Shown in pieces: positions 23,460 through 31,991 of a DNA stretch of 35,472 nt. The first letter of the stretch is position 1. Every line of letters starts with the position of its first letter. The notes under the pieces are model-generated. The model was not told the DNA's origin. It made no database searches and saw only the letters and a program-made list of their open reading frames with translations. The translations under genes were made by a program, and so were the position numbers. The stretch is from contig DDPV01000040.1 in NCBI GenBank assembly GCA_002342365.1, positions 1 through 35,472 on the forward strand, in the 5' to 3' direction. The stretch comes from Burkholderiales bacterium UBA2459 (lineage in GTDB: Bacteria > Pseudomonadota > Gammaproteobacteria > Burkholderiales > Burkholderiaceae_E).

Positions 23460-23928
23460 GTCAAAAATCCTCGAGCCTTCGCAGCTTGAGGACTTCGCAA
23501 AGCGGTGCCCGCGTCCATTGGTGTTTACCAACGGTGTCTACGACTTGCTGCATCGCGGCCATGTCAGTTTGCTCGATGCAGCCGCGCAAGAAGGCCAGTG
23601 CCTTGTGCTGGCTCTTAACAGTGACGAGTCGGTTCGCAGGCTTGGCAAAGGCGAAGATCGCCCCATCAATCGTCTCGAAGATCGGCTGGCGCTTGCAGCA
23701 GCGCTTGCCAGCGTCGACTATGTGACCTGGTTTGAGGACGACACCCCGCTTGCCTGCATTCTCAGGCTGCGGCCCGAGGTGTTGGTCAAAGGTGGTGACT
23801 GGGTCGGACGCATCGTCGGTGCCCAGGAAACAGCCTCCTGGGGGGGGCGTGTGCTCGCCATCCCTTTTGTTCACCAACGATCAACCACCCAGACGCTGGC
23901 AAAAATCAGAGCCAGCTCAAAGGTCTAA
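23398..23928 (+). CDS. rfaE2: D-beta-D-heptose 1-phosphate adenylyltransferase
   Basis: Nucleotidyltransferase forming ADP-D-beta-D-heptose for the LPS inner core. LVFTNGVYDLLHRGHVSLLDAA holds the HxGH motif; LNSDESVRRLGKGEDRPINRLEDRLALAAAL, VTWFEDDTPL and LVKGGDW are family hallmarks. It is the single-domain form (176 residues from GTG 23398) rather than the kinase-fused HldE. The start is uncertain: GTG 23398, GTG 23407 and TTG 23437 all lie inside the 21-bp repeats and none has a good ribosome site, so translation probably depends on coupling to the ferritin-like gene. Its stop overlaps the convergent gene by 4 bases. Confidence 0.9.
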   Translation: MLQVTSWVQQATNLARPARFESKILEPSQLEDFAKRCPRPLVFTNGVYDLLHRGHVSLLDAAAQEGQCLVLALNSDESVRRLGKGEDRPINRLEDRLALAAALASVDYVTWFEDDTPLACILRLRPEVLVKGGDWVGRIVGAQETASWGGRVLAIPFVHQRSTTQTLAKIRASSKV

Positions 23929-24353
23929 GCCGACAAATGGGCTCCGTGCTCGCGAAAAAAATTTCGCAGATGTTGGTCGCGAAAATGCTCCGGGTCCCAA
24001 TCCCTGTCTAGCAGCAGGCCCGGATTCAAAAATTCATAAATCCAGGCTTCATAGCGGCCCTCCCGCCCCGAATCCTCCAGGCTGCGAACCTCGACCAGCA
24101 CCCGACGATAGGCCTCGCCTTCAAAGGCATCCAGCCGCTGCCAGGCTACAGCGTTGAGATTCAGCCATAAGCGGCCGTCGATGCTCGAATCCGCCTGCCC
24201 GGGTCGGGCGGCCGGATAGCTCGCATCGCGAATCGCATAACGCTGCCAACCGCTTAGCCTGGCCGCTAAGGACTGCAGCGCATGTTGGGCAGCGACCGCT
24301 TGCATCACCTCCGGGAACATCAAAGAGCCGTAACTGAAACAATGCGAGCTCAT
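23925..24353 (-). CDS. Gamma-glutamylcyclotransferase (AIG2-like) protein
   Basis: 142-residue GGCT-fold protein. The N-terminal CFSYGSLMFPEVM (YGSL substrate loop), LSGWQRYAIRDASYPAARPG and LDAFEGEAYRRVLVEV (catalytic Glu region) match AIG2-like proteins, which cleave gamma-glutamyl amines or peptides; exact substrate unknown. The C-terminal extension (ILEFLNPG-like WIYEFLNPGLLLDRDWDPEHF) is typical of proteobacterial members. ATG 24353 overlaps the birA stop (ATGA), so it is translated with birA. In many relatives birA is followed by coaX instead; coaX is not here. Confidence 0.85.
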   Translation of the reverse strand: MSSHCFSYGSLMFPEVMQAVAAQHALQSLAARLSGWQRYAIRDASYPAARPGQADSSIDGRLWLNLNAVAWQRLDAFEGEAYRRVLVEVRSLEDSGREGRYEAWIYEFLNPGLLLDRDWDPEHFRDQHLRNFFREHGAHLSA

Positions 24354-25288
24354 GACTTAAGTTCTGCCTGCGATTGGAGCAAGCGTACGCTTCCCTGGCT
24401 GAGGCGCTCGATGCCCGCTTTTGCAAGACCGGGCGGTTCGCATGCGATACAAAGCCTTCCGTGTTCGTCGATCCCCCGCCCAATGCCTTTATGCCAGTCA
24501 GATTGCCCTTCGTGTTGGAAGATCAAGGAACGTCCCTGAAAAACATCAAGCGCATGAAGCTGCTTGGCCGAGGGAGCAAGGCCCTCGGCTTCAAAGTCCG
24601 TCCAGGCTTGAAGCAGGTCGGCGCTTAGTCGCTTTGCAAGCGCCAAGCGCCAGGGCCGGTCAAGCAAGCTGCCAAGCCCGCACAGATCCGAAAAAAGTCC
24701 GTCGGCCGACAAAGCCTCGCCATCACCCGCAGGGATGCCAGGTGGCAGGAGATTGATGCCAAGGCCGATCACCAGGCGCGTTTGTTGGCCAAACTGGCGG
24801 GTCTCAATCAAGATGCCGACAAGCTTGGACAGTCGGCCGTCTGCGTTCAGGCGCACCACATCGTTGGGCCATTTGAGCCACAAGTCCCCTCCAAGCGGCG
24901 CACGAGCTGACTGACTCGCCAAAAGCTGCGTACGACTTGCTTCGAGTCCTCGGATCACGCAAAGCGCTGTGGCAATCGAAAAGGCCGAAAGGCAATCTGG
25001 CCATGCGGCCTGCGAGCGATCAATCGACAAACTCATGAGCAGGCAGGCGCCAGGTGCGTCATGCCAGACTTTACGCTGGCGGCCGCGACCTGCGGTTTGG
25101 TGCTCGGCAACCAGACACTGGGCGATGCTTGCCCGCTGGCCAAAGCGTTCCTCGGCTGGCCAAGGCGCAGCAAGCAGACTGGCGTTGGTCGAGTCGATAG
25201 AGGCCACCCACTGCAAGGGGATATCAGACGGCACAAAGGGCTCAGGCTGCAGAAGCGTCGCGCTGGCTGTATCGGCGGAATCGGACAT
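24350..25288 (-). CDS. birA: Biotin-[acetyl-CoA-carboxylase] ligase
   Basis: Enzyme that activates biotin with ATP and attaches it to the biotin carboxyl carrier protein. Motifs: IDSTNASLLA, GRGRQRKVW (67-75), WLKWPNDVV (Lys139), KLVGILIET and GLGINL, then the C-terminal SH3-like cap. There is no N-terminal helix-turn-helix, so this form does not regulate transcription. ATG 25288 (312 residues) is preferred to a start at 25363, which would run into the VanZ gene start. The 57-base divergent gap to 25346 must carry promoters for both sides. Confidence 0.9.
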   Translation of the reverse strand: MSDSADTASATLLQPEPFVPSDIPLQWVASIDSTNASLLAAPWPAEERFGQRASIAQCLVAEHQTAGRGRQRKVWHDAPGACLLMSLSIDRSQAAWPDCLSAFSIATALCVIRGLEASRTQLLASQSARAPLGGDLWLKWPNDVVRLNADGRLSKLVGILIETRQFGQQTRLVIGLGINLLPPGIPAGDGEALSADGLFSDLCGLGSLLDRPWRLALAKRLSADLLQAWTDFEAEGLAPSAKQLHALDVFQGRSLIFQHEGQSDWHKGIGRGIDEHGRLCIACEPPGLAKAGIERLSQGSVRLLQSQAELKS

Positions 25289-25345
25289 GCATTCGATGAT
25301 AGCCTGTCGCCAAGCTTTGTCGAGCTTGTCGATTGCAACACTGCC

Positions 25346-26638
25346 ATGGCCACTCAGTCCCAACGCGCTTCCAGGCGATCACGAGCCCGCTCAAGCAGTG
25401 CGGTCTTGTGGGTGCTGTTCGCGCTCTGGATTTTGGTCATTGTTTACGGGTCGCTTTGGCCATGGCAAGCCTGGCGCGATATCGGGACCGCACCCTGGTC
25501 CTTTCTGGGTGATCCACTGCCGCGGTACTGGACGTGGTTTGACCTCCTGAGCAATGTTGCGCTTTACCTGCCGCTTGGCCTGCTTTTGGCTTTGAATCGG
25601 GCGCCCCCGCGCAGAGCCGGACTGGGGCTTGCCCTGCTTGTCGGGGCTCTGCTCTCACTCACGATCGAAGCAGCGCAAAGCTATCTGCCGCAACGCGTTC
25701 CCTCGCTGCTCGATCTGGCAGCCAATACGCTGGGCGCCTTGATCGGAGGCCTGCTGGCTGCCGGCCTGCGACGACCCTGGCACTCCTTGCGTCGCTTGAG
25801 CAGCAGCTGGTGGCATCGCGATGGCCAGTGGCCAGCGGTGCTGGTGATTCTCTGGCTTTCGATTCGACTCAGCAGCTTGCTGGGCCCGAACCAGGCTGGG
25901 CTGTGGTTGACCGGGCCCGGGCCATTGGGCACCGAATCGATGATCAAGGGCCCCGCTTACGGTGCAAGCGCGAGTTGGCTGCTGGTTGAGAGCCTTTTAG
26001 TCAGCCTTTTGCTCGCCCAGGTCTGCCGAATCGCTTCGGTGTTTTGGCTGGGTCTGGTGCTCAGCCAGAGTGTGCTGATCCTTGCCTTTCTCAAGGCTAT
26101 GGCGCCAGGCCAGATCATGCTCGCAAGCTGGCCCTTGATCTGGCCGATTCTGTTCTGGAGCTTGCTGCTGGGCTGCTGGGCTTTGCTGCATCGGCGCTAT
26201 GCCTTCGGTCAGGCGGCCTGGCTCGGGCTCGGACTTGCCAGCCTCTGGCCTTTGCGAAGTTTGCTGGTACTGGTCTTTTCGAGCCTGTTTATTTTGGCCG
26301 AGCAATCAAGCCTCGGGCCGGGTCTCGGACCCTCGCCAAACGCAGGCTTTCGCTTGGGCAACTGGCTCCTCAACCTGCATCAGCAATGGAGCGAGTCGAT
26401 TGCGCAATGGCGCTCGGGATTGGCGCCCTCCTGGCAGGCTTTGCTCGATCGCTGGTTCGGCTTAGGTCAACCCACCAGCCCAGCCTTTGGCATCACACCG
26501 TTGCTTGGTCGCAACCTGCAGCACTTTGAAGCCGTCGTCTTGCTCGTGCAGGAGCTCTGGCGATGGATGTGCCTGCTTTGGTTTCTTGTGGTGGTCCTGC
26601 GGCCGAAAAGGGCCATGGTTCGGCCGCGCCGCCTATAA
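25346..26638 (+). CDS. VanZ-like integral membrane protein
   Basis: 430-residue protein with about eight or nine hydrophobic helices. The N-terminal VanZ domain (about 20-135) has YGSLWPW, FDLLSNVALYLPLGLLLAL, LSLTIEAAQSYLPQR and PSLLDLAANTLGALIGG. The remaining two thirds are membrane-spanning with Leu/Trp-rich helices and no recognised domain. Function in Gram-negative bacteria is unknown; VanZ itself gives low teicoplanin resistance in enterococci. ATG 25346 begins just before a basic N-terminus (RASRRSRARSS) that precedes the first helix, as expected for a cytoplasmic start. Confidence 0.85.
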   Translation: MATQSQRASRRSRARSSSAVLWVLFALWILVIVYGSLWPWQAWRDIGTAPWSFLGDPLPRYWTWFDLLSNVALYLPLGLLLALNRAPPRRAGLGLALLVGALLSLTIEAAQSYLPQRVPSLLDLAANTLGALIGGLLAAGLRRPWHSLRRLSSSWWHRDGQWPAVLVILWLSIRLSSLLGPNQAGLWLTGPGPLGTESMIKGPAYGASASWLLVESLLVSLLLAQVCRIASVFWLGLVLSQSVLILAFLKAMAPGQIMLASWPLIWPILFWSLLLGCWALLHRRYAFGQAAWLGLGLASLWPLRSLLVLVFSSLFILAEQSSLGPGLGPSPNAGFRLGNWLLNLHQQWSESIAQWRSGLAPSWQALLDRWFGLGQPTSPAFGITPLLGRNLQHFEAVVLLVQELWRWMCLLWFLVVVLRPKRAMVRPRRL

Positions 26639-26730
26639 TGAGACGCGACAGACGCAGCCTGGCGCAAGGTCCGATCCCGTCATCGGTTTGCCGCTTGATG
26701 TAGGTTTGCAGCCTTGCGCCCTTTTGGCGC
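26634..26730 (+). promoter_or_regulatory. TATAAT element and structured leader
   Basis: A perfect TATAAT lies at 26634-26639, at the end of the VanZ gene; I found no good -35 at the usual distance. Downstream, GGCGCAAGG (26661-26669) pairs with CCTTGCGCC (26712-26720), enclosing a second hairpin CCGAT/ATCGG (26671-26686). The same right arm can alternatively pair GCGCC (26716-26720) with GGCGC (26726-26730) over loop CTTTT. This is the only long non-coding stretch ahead of the ferredoxin-to-lipA operon. Confidence 0.5.
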
Positions 26731-26800
26731 ATATCTGCCGGTTGTGTCTGCGTTTTGCTTGGTTTGCTGCTTATCTGAAGCCCCACACAGGCCTTTGTCT

Positions 26801-27121
26801 ATGTTTTATCGCCACCACGTGTTTTTTTGCCTGAACCAGCGCGATGCCGGCAGGCCCTGCTGCGCAGCCCAGGGGGCCGAGGGCTTGCAACAATACGCCA
26901 AGCTGAGGATCAAGCAACTCGGGCTTCAGGGCCCGGCGTCGATTCGTATCAATAAGGCAGGCTGCCTCGATCGCTGCGAGCTCGGACCGGTTTTCGTGGT
27001 TTATCCTGAGGCTGTCTGGTACACAGCCATTGATGAACAGGACATCGAGGAAATCATTCAGTCGCATCTCATTGGCGGCCAAATTGTTCAAAGGCTCCAA
27101 TTGCCCGACAAGCCGCAGTGA
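26801..27121 (+). CDS. Thioredoxin-like [2Fe-2S] ferredoxin
   Basis: 106-residue ferredoxin of the thioredoxin-fold (Shethna/NuoE-like) class. CLNQRDAGRPCC near residues 10-21 and GCLDRCELGP later provide the four cluster cysteines. Other family marks are GLQQYAKLRIKQLGL, IRINKAGCL and FVVYPEAVWYTAI. ATG 26801 places the first Cys region next to the start as in relatives; an in-frame stretch from 26714 is unlikely because it would lie within the hairpin leader. The partner is unknown; an electron donor for the Fe-S enzyme LipA further down is a speculation. The stop overlaps the next start (GTGA). Confidence 0.87.
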   Translation: MFYRHHVFFCLNQRDAGRPCCAAQGAEGLQQYAKLRIKQLGLQGPASIRINKAGCLDRCELGPVFVVYPEAVWYTAIDEQDIEEIIQSHLIGGQIVQRLQLPDKPQ

Positions 27122-27765
27122 ACGCCCAGACCCAAACCCGATCGATACAAACGCAATCCGGTCGCATTGAGGTGCTGATCGACCAGGCCCTCAAGCCAAG
27201 GGGTTTGGCGCTTATTGCCCATCCTCATCCCTTGTTTGGTGGAAGCAACCAGAATAAGGTGGTGCAAACGCTTGCCCGAGCCTTTCTGGAACAGGGCTAT
27301 GACACCTGGCGACCCAACTCGCGCGGCGTTGGCGCAAGCGAAGGCGTTTTTGACGAAGGTCGAGGCGAGACCGAGGATTTTTTAGACTTGTTGCAAGTGG
27401 CTCAATCCCACTACCCCGGGTTGGGAAGCGCCCAGCAAAGCCTCGCACTGGCTGGATTTTCATTTGGCAGCTTCGTCGCCAGCATGGCCTATCAGCGGCT
27501 TGAAAGCATCGCACTGACTGCGGATCATTTGGTGCTCGTGGGGCCCGCTGTCTCAAGATTTCCGATGCCACAGGTACCGCAACAGTCGGTCGTGATCCAC
27601 GGCGAAGACGATGAGGTGGTGGCGCTGTCAGACGTCATGGCCTGGGCACGCCCGCTTGACGTGCCGGTTTTGGTTTTTCCCCACACCAGCCACTTTTTTC
27701 ACGGACGTTTACCCTTACTCAAGCAACGGGTTTCGCAAAGCTTGGCCGGGGACCGGCCTGCTTAA
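27118..27765 (+). CDS. Alpha/beta hydrolase
   Basis: 215-residue serine hydrolase. LIAHPHPLFGGSNQNKVVQTLARAF supplies the oxyanion loop, TWRPNSRGVGASEG is conserved, the nucleophile elbow is GFSFGSF and HTSHFFHGRL holds the catalytic His; the acid is probably Asp in HGEDDEVV. This belongs to the small CocE/DLH-like alpha/beta hydrolase group often found upstream of dac genes in Burkholderiales. Substrate unknown. GTG 27118 overlaps the ferredoxin stop; the TAA stop runs into the ribosome site of the next gene. Confidence 0.87.
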   Translation: MNAQTQTRSIQTQSGRIEVLIDQALKPRGLALIAHPHPLFGGSNQNKVVQTLARAFLEQGYDTWRPNSRGVGASEGVFDEGRGETEDFLDLLQVAQSHYPGLGSAQQSLALAGFSFGSFVASMAYQRLESIALTADHLVLVGPAVSRFPMPQVPQQSVVIHGEDDEVVALSDVMAWARPLDVPVLVFPHTSHFFHGRLPLLKQRVSQSLAGDRPA

Positions 27766-27774
27766 GGAGTCAAC

Positions 27775-29082
27775 GTGTTCTCTCACCGCAAGCCTTCGCA
27801 ACCGGCCAAACGGCTTAAGGCATGGCTCGATCTGCGATGGCCAAAGGCCTTAATCAGCCTGCTTGCGAGCTTTTTTCTGCTCAGTCTGCTGAGCCAGACC
27901 GAGCTGGCTGCTCAGACAGCCAAACCGCTTGAACCCAAGGCCGCAAGCGCAGAGCCGCTCAGTGCCACAAAGCCCTCGTCTCCGGCCGCAGCGATTGCCG
28001 CAATCGGGCCCACGATTGCGGCAAAGGCCTGGATACTTTATGACGTCAGCAGCCAGCAAGTGCTGGCAGCGCATGAGGCTGAAAAAACCCTCGACCCAGC
28101 TTCGCTGACCAAGCTGATGACCGCCTACATGAGTTTTGCCGCCATCAAGGAAGGGCGCTTGAAGCTCGACCAGCGTCCACCGGTTTCACAAAAAGCCTGG
28201 AAAGCGCTTGGTTCGCGAATGTTCGTGGATCCGGGCAAGCCTGCAAGCGTTGAAGAGTTGCTCAAGGGCATGATTGTTCAGTCGGGCAACGATGCCTCGG
28301 TGGTCCTTGCCGAGACGCTTGCCGGTTCCGAGGAAGCCTTTGCGCAGCAAATGAATCGTGAAGCGCAGCGCATGGGTTTGAAAAACACGCAGTACCGGAA
28401 TGCAACCGGTCTACCTGATGCGCAGCACTACAGCAGCGCCTACGACTTGGCTTTGCTTGCCTCGCAGCTGATTCGTGAGTTTCCGGATCGTTACCCGCTT
28501 TATTCCCTGCGGGAATACAGTTACAACAACATCAAACAACCCAACCGAAACCGGCTTCTGGCCATCGATCCAACGGTTGATGGATTAAAAACCGGTCACA
28601 CCGAGGCTGCCGGCTGGTGCCTGGTCGCATCAAGCCGCCGCAAGGACCTCAACGGCCAGCAAGAACGCAGGCTCTTGTCGGTTGTGCTGGGTGCAGCCTC
28701 GGAGTCTGCGCGGCTTGTCGAATCGCAAAAACTGCTTAACTGGGGCTTTCAAAACACCGACGCGGTGATCCTGCATCCGGCCGGCAAGCAAGTGGCCCAA
28801 TACAAAGTAAGGCGGGGCGCAGTCTCTGAGGTCTCGGCCGGCTTTGAAGGCGCCTTGAGCGTTGTGGTTCCGAAGGGAAGCGGTGCGCGGGTGAAGACCG
28901 ATCTGGTGCGTATCGACCCCTTGGTGGCCCCGCTTGCCAAGGGGCAGCGTATCGGCACGGCGCGCATCAGTCTCGATGGGCAAGCCCTATCCGAGGTACC
29001 CTTGGTGGCAGTGAACGAGGTTGCCGCAGCCGGCTGGTTCGGTCGAGCCTGGGATACGATCATGCAATGGGTTGGTCTTTGA
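27775..29082 (+). CDS. dacA: D-alanyl-D-alanine carboxypeptidase (PBP5/6 family)
   Basis: Periplasmic penicillin-binding protein that trims the terminal D-Ala of peptidoglycan pentapeptides. Catalytic motifs are S110-LT-K113, S170-G-N172 and K272-T-G274, in the expected spacing. A long basic N-terminus (about 24 residues) precedes a hydrophobic signal segment (ALISLLASFFLLSLLS) and an Ala/Pro-rich linker. The C-terminal beta domain and amphipathic anchor end (WFGRAWDTIMQWVGL) are complete, 435 residues. GTG 27775 is supported by AAGGAG at 27764-27769. The following dat gene starts 19 bases downstream, pairing D-Ala release with D-amino-acid metabolism. Confidence 0.94.
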   Translation: MFSHRKPSQPAKRLKAWLDLRWPKALISLLASFFLLSLLSQTELAAQTAKPLEPKAASAEPLSATKPSSPAAAIAAIGPTIAAKAWILYDVSSQQVLAAHEAEKTLDPASLTKLMTAYMSFAAIKEGRLKLDQRPPVSQKAWKALGSRMFVDPGKPASVEELLKGMIVQSGNDASVVLAETLAGSEEAFAQQMNREAQRMGLKNTQYRNATGLPDAQHYSSAYDLALLASQLIREFPDRYPLYSLREYSYNNIKQPNRNRLLAIDPTVDGLKTGHTEAAGWCLVASSRRKDLNGQQERRLLSVVLGAASESARLVESQKLLNWGFQNTDAVILHPAGKQVAQYKVRRGAVSEVSAGFEGALSVVVPKGSGARVKTDLVRIDPLVAPLAKGQRIGTARISLDGQALSEVPLVAVNEVAAAGWFGRAWDTIMQWVGL

Positions 29083-29101
29083 TGGGCAGGAGAAATTCGT
29101 G

Positions 29102-30019
29102 ATGGAAGCGATTGCAAACCGGGCAAGCGATGCGACAGGTCAGCAAGCCCTTGAATCCATCGTCTTTTTAAACGGCGATTTTGTTCCGCTCAGCCAGGCA
29201 AAAGTGCCGGTACTCGACCGTGGTTTTATTTTTGGTGATGGCATTTACGAAGTGGTGCCGGCTTATGCGGGTCGCTTGTTTCGATGGCCCGAACATTTGG
29301 CGCGCTTAAAGCGCAGCCTTGCAAAGATCCGGATCGAAAATCCTTATACCGATACACAATGGCTAAGCTTGATTGAGTCCTTGCTCAAAAGGCACCCCTG
29401 GTCGAATCAATTCATTTACTTGCACATCACCCGCGGCGTTGCCAAACGCGATCATGCTTTTCCGAAGTCAGCCCAGCCCACGGTCTTTGCCATGAGCTCG
29501 GAGCTCCAAGCCCTGCCCCAAGCGCAGCGCGAAGCCGGCGTGAGCGCCGTCACACTTGACGATCAGCGTTGGCTGCACTGCGACATCAAGTCGATTTCAC
29601 TGCTCGGCAATGTGCTGGCTAGGCAAGCCGCGGTCGATGCCGATGCGGCCGAGTGCATTCAGTTTCGCGATGGCCAAATGACCGAAGGCTCATCGAGCAA
29701 CATTTGGGTGGTTCGCAAGGACGAAGTGTTGGGCGCTCCGGTCGATCACCGTATTCTGGAAGGGATTCGGGTGGGCCTGATGCAAGTGCTTTGCGAAGCT
29801 TGCGGGCTCACTTACCGGACTGCGGCGATCAGTCGGGAAGAGGTTTTTCGGGCCAATGAGCTCTTGCTGAGCTCTGCGACCAAAGAAGTCCTAGCGATCA
29901 CAAAGCTCGATGGCCAACCGATTGGCAGCGGAAAGCCCGGGCCGGTTTATCACAAGCTTTACCAGGCCTATCAGCAGGCGATTGCAGACAATCGCGGCCC
30001 CGAGCCAACGATGGCTTGA
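29102..30019 (+). CDS. dat: D-amino-acid transaminase (class IV)
   Basis: PLP-dependent enzyme interconverting D-alanine and D-glutamate with keto acids. Seen: FLNGDFVPLSQAKVPVLDRGFIFGDGIYEVVPAY, LHITRGV, DIKSISLLGNVLARQAA with the PLP Lys, TEGSSSNIW and LLLSSATKEVLAI, all in D-amino-acid-transaminase order. 305 residues from ATG 29102; a GTG codon three bases earlier is possible. AGGAG lies at 29088-29092. The gene sits between dac and ybeD in the usual Burkholderiales order and probably supplies D-Glu or recycles D-Ala for the cell wall. Confidence 0.92.
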   Translation: MEAIANRASDATGQQALESIVFLNGDFVPLSQAKVPVLDRGFIFGDGIYEVVPAYAGRLFRWPEHLARLKRSLAKIRIENPYTDTQWLSLIESLLKRHPWSNQFIYLHITRGVAKRDHAFPKSAQPTVFAMSSELQALPQAQREAGVSAVTLDDQRWLHCDIKSISLLGNVLARQAAVDADAAECIQFRDGQMTEGSSSNIWVVRKDEVLGAPVDHRILEGIRVGLMQVLCEACGLTYRTAAISREEVFRANELLLSSATKEVLAITKLDGQPIGSGKPGPVYHKLYQAYQQAIADNRGPEPTMA

Positions 30020-30061
30020 GGCGCCGGGGAAGGCCTTTAGCCCAAGCCTTGTGAATTGACG

Positions 30062-30328
30062 ATGCCAGACGCTGATAAGCTTTTGCAGTTTCCCTGCGAT
30101 TTTCCGATCAAGATCATGGGCAGGAACGTACCGAGGTTTAGTCAGGACATCTGCGATCTGATTTGCCAGCATGCGCCGGATTTCAATCCGGCAACGCTCG
30201 AGATTCGAGCCTCGAGCAAGGCGAACTACATCGGCCTGACTGCAACCATTCGCGCCCACTCCCGGCAGCAGCTCGATGGCCTCTATCTCGCCCTCACAGC
30301 GCATCCGCTGGTGAAGATCGTGCTTTAG
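30062..30328 (+). CDS. ybeD: YbeD/DUF493 family protein
   Basis: 88-residue ACT-like domain protein. LLQFPCDFPIKIMGR, TLEIRASSKANYIGLTATIRAHSRQQLDGLY and the ending LTAHPLVKIVL match the family closely. Function unsettled; it is almost invariably found just upstream of lipB, which suggests a link to lipoate attachment. ATG 30062 is preferred to TTG 30056, two codons earlier. Confidence 0.9.
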   Translation: MPDADKLLQFPCDFPIKIMGRNVPRFSQDICDLICQHAPDFNPATLEIRASSKANYIGLTATIRAHSRQQLDGLYLALTAHPLVKIVL

Positions 30329-30340
30329 GCCGCTGGCGCA

Positions 30341-31036
30341 GTGAAGCTGCAAATCCGTCACCTCGGAACCCGCGATTACAGCGATTGCCTCAGCGCCATG
30401 CAGCGCTTCACCCGATCACGAGACCCGACGCAAGACGATGAAATCTGGTTGCTGCAGCACCCACCGGTGTTCACACTGGGTAAGGCTTCGCGGGCCCATC
30501 ACCTGCTTGATCCGGGCGATATCCCGGTGATTGCGAGCGAACGCGGAGGCCAGATCAGCTATCACGGCCCGGGGCAGTTGATTGCCTATGTTTTGCTCAA
30601 TTTGGCAAGGCGCAAGCTCATGGTCCGCCAGCTGGTTTCTTTGCTGGAGCAATCCTGTATTGATCTCTTGAAGAGCTGGGGCATTGACAGCCAGCGGCGT
30701 TCGCAAGCGCCAGGCGTTTACCTCGCTGCCGGCTCAGGATCGGACGAAGCCTTGTCTGGAAGGATTGAGAACAGCATAAAAATTGCAGCGCTCGGTTTGA
30801 AAGTGAGCCGGTCTTGTAGTTATCACGGTCTTGCGCTTAATGTAGCCATGGATTTATCGCCCTTTTCCCGCATAGACCCTTGTGGCTATCCGGGTCTTGC
30901 GGTTACCGACATGAAAAGCTGTCTAGGCTATGCTCCTGACTTCGGACAGGTGCAGGCGCAACTCGCTGCATCGATTACCGCTTCACTCCAAGCCCATGAT
31001 CGAGAGCGAACAACCCCCTATGAGCAACAGCCCTGA
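30341..31036 (+). CDS. lipB: Octanoyl-[acyl-carrier-protein]:protein octanoyltransferase
   Basis: Transfers octanoyl groups from ACP to lipoyl domains of 2-oxoacid dehydrogenases and GcvH. Motifs: IWLLQHPPVFTLGKA, RGGQISYHGPGQLIAY, the catalytic Lys148 in KIAALGLKV, SYHGLALNV and the acyl-accepting Cys181 in IDPCGYPGLAVTD. 231 residues from GTG 30341; no strong ribosome site, so it is likely coupled to ybeD 12 bases upstream. A loop around residues 130-142 (GSGSDEALSGRIE) is longer than in E. coli. The lipA frame opens inside its end. Confidence 0.93.
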   Translation: MKLQIRHLGTRDYSDCLSAMQRFTRSRDPTQDDEIWLLQHPPVFTLGKASRAHHLLDPGDIPVIASERGGQISYHGPGQLIAYVLLNLARRKLMVRQLVSLLEQSCIDLLKSWGIDSQRRSQAPGVYLAAGSGSDEALSGRIENSIKIAALGLKVSRSCSYHGLALNVAMDLSPFSRIDPCGYPGLAVTDMKSCLGYAPDFGQVQAQLAASITASLQAHDRERTTPYEQQP

Positions 31037-31991
31037 GCGATCGAGCCTGAAGCAAAAAGGCGTCGCAAAGACCGCGCGTATCCCGATCAAGATTGAACAG
31101 GCTGCGCGGCCGGCACTTGCCAAGCCCGACTGGATCCGGGTCAAGGCGCCCTCAACGCATTCGCGATTTCATGAGATCAAGCGGATTTTGCGCGACAAAG
31201 GCTTGCATACCGTCTGTGAGGAAGCCTCCTGTCCAAACATCGGGGAGTGCTTTGGCAAGGGCACGGCGACCTTCATGATCATGGGCGATTTATGCACCCG
31301 CCGATGTCCTTTTTGTGATGTTGGACACGGACGCCCGCTGGCGCTGAATCCGGATGAACCCCGTCACCTGGCCGAGACGATTGCAGCACTTCAGTTGCGT
31401 TATGTGGTGATTACCAGCGTGGACCGTGATGACCTGCGCGATGGCGGGGCACAACACTTTGTCGACTGCATTCGGGCGGTACGCGAAGGCTCGCCACAAA
31501 CGCAGATCGAGGTTCTGGTGCCCGATTTTCGCGGGCGGCTTGAACGAGCGCTTCAAATTTTAGAGCAAGCGCCGCCCGATGTGATGAACCACAACCTCGA
31601 AACCGTACCAAGGCTTTACCGGCAGGCTAGACCGGGTTCCGACTTTGAACATTCACTGCGGCTGCTCTCGAGTTTCAAAGAACGTGTACCAGGAGTGCCG
31701 ACGAAGTCGGGCCTCATGCTCGGGCTCGGAGAAACCGACGACGAAGTGATCGACGTGATGCGGGCCATGCGCAAGCATCACATCGACATGATTACGATCG
31801 GGCAGTATTTGGCACCTTCGGCAAACCATTTGCCTGTGCAACGCTACGTGCACCCATTGCTATTCGAAGCCTTTCAAAGACAGGCGCAAACCATGGGTTT
31901 TCAACACGCTGCCGTCGGCGCCATGGTGCGCTCGTCTTATCACGCTGACGAGATGGCCCATCAGGCCGGTTTTGCAATGTCGTCCGGATGA
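31020..31991 (+). CDS. lipA: Lipoyl synthase
   Basis: Radical-SAM enzyme inserting two sulfurs into protein-bound octanoate. The auxiliary cluster Cys are C66-x4-C71-x5-C77 (CEEASCPNIGEC) and the radical-SAM Cys are C92-x3-C96-x2-C99 (CTRRCPFC). VITSVDRDDLRDGGA, NHNLETV, TKSGLMLGLGET, TIGQYLAPS and RSSYHADE follow. 323 residues from ATG 31020; ATG 30996 is eight codons earlier. Either start overlaps lipB. The 3' end overlaps the convergent CMD-family gene by 31 bases. Confidence 0.95.
   Translation: MSNSPERSSLKQKGVAKTARIPIKIEQAARPALAKPDWIRVKAPSTHSRFHEIKRILRDKGLHTVCEEASCPNIGECFGKGTATFMIMGDLCTRRCPFCDVGHGRPLALNPDEPRHLAETIAALQLRYVVITSVDRDDLRDGGAQHFVDCIRAVREGSPQTQIEVLVPDFRGRLERALQILEQAPPDVMNHNLETVPRLYRQARPGSDFEHSLRLLSSFKERVPGVPTKSGLMLGLGETDDEVIDVMRAMRKHHIDMITIGQYLAPSANHLPVQRYVHPLLFEAFQRQAQTMGFQHAAVGAMVRSSYHADEMAHQAGFAMSSG

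Noticed and set aside
25061..25345. N-terminal extension of the VanZ-like protein
   Set aside because: It is antisense to birA coding sequence and has no membrane or VanZ features.
31961..31991. Frameshift or misassembly at the lipA end
   Set aside because: Both convergent proteins keep normal family C-termini, so the 31-base overlap is a real antisense overlap.
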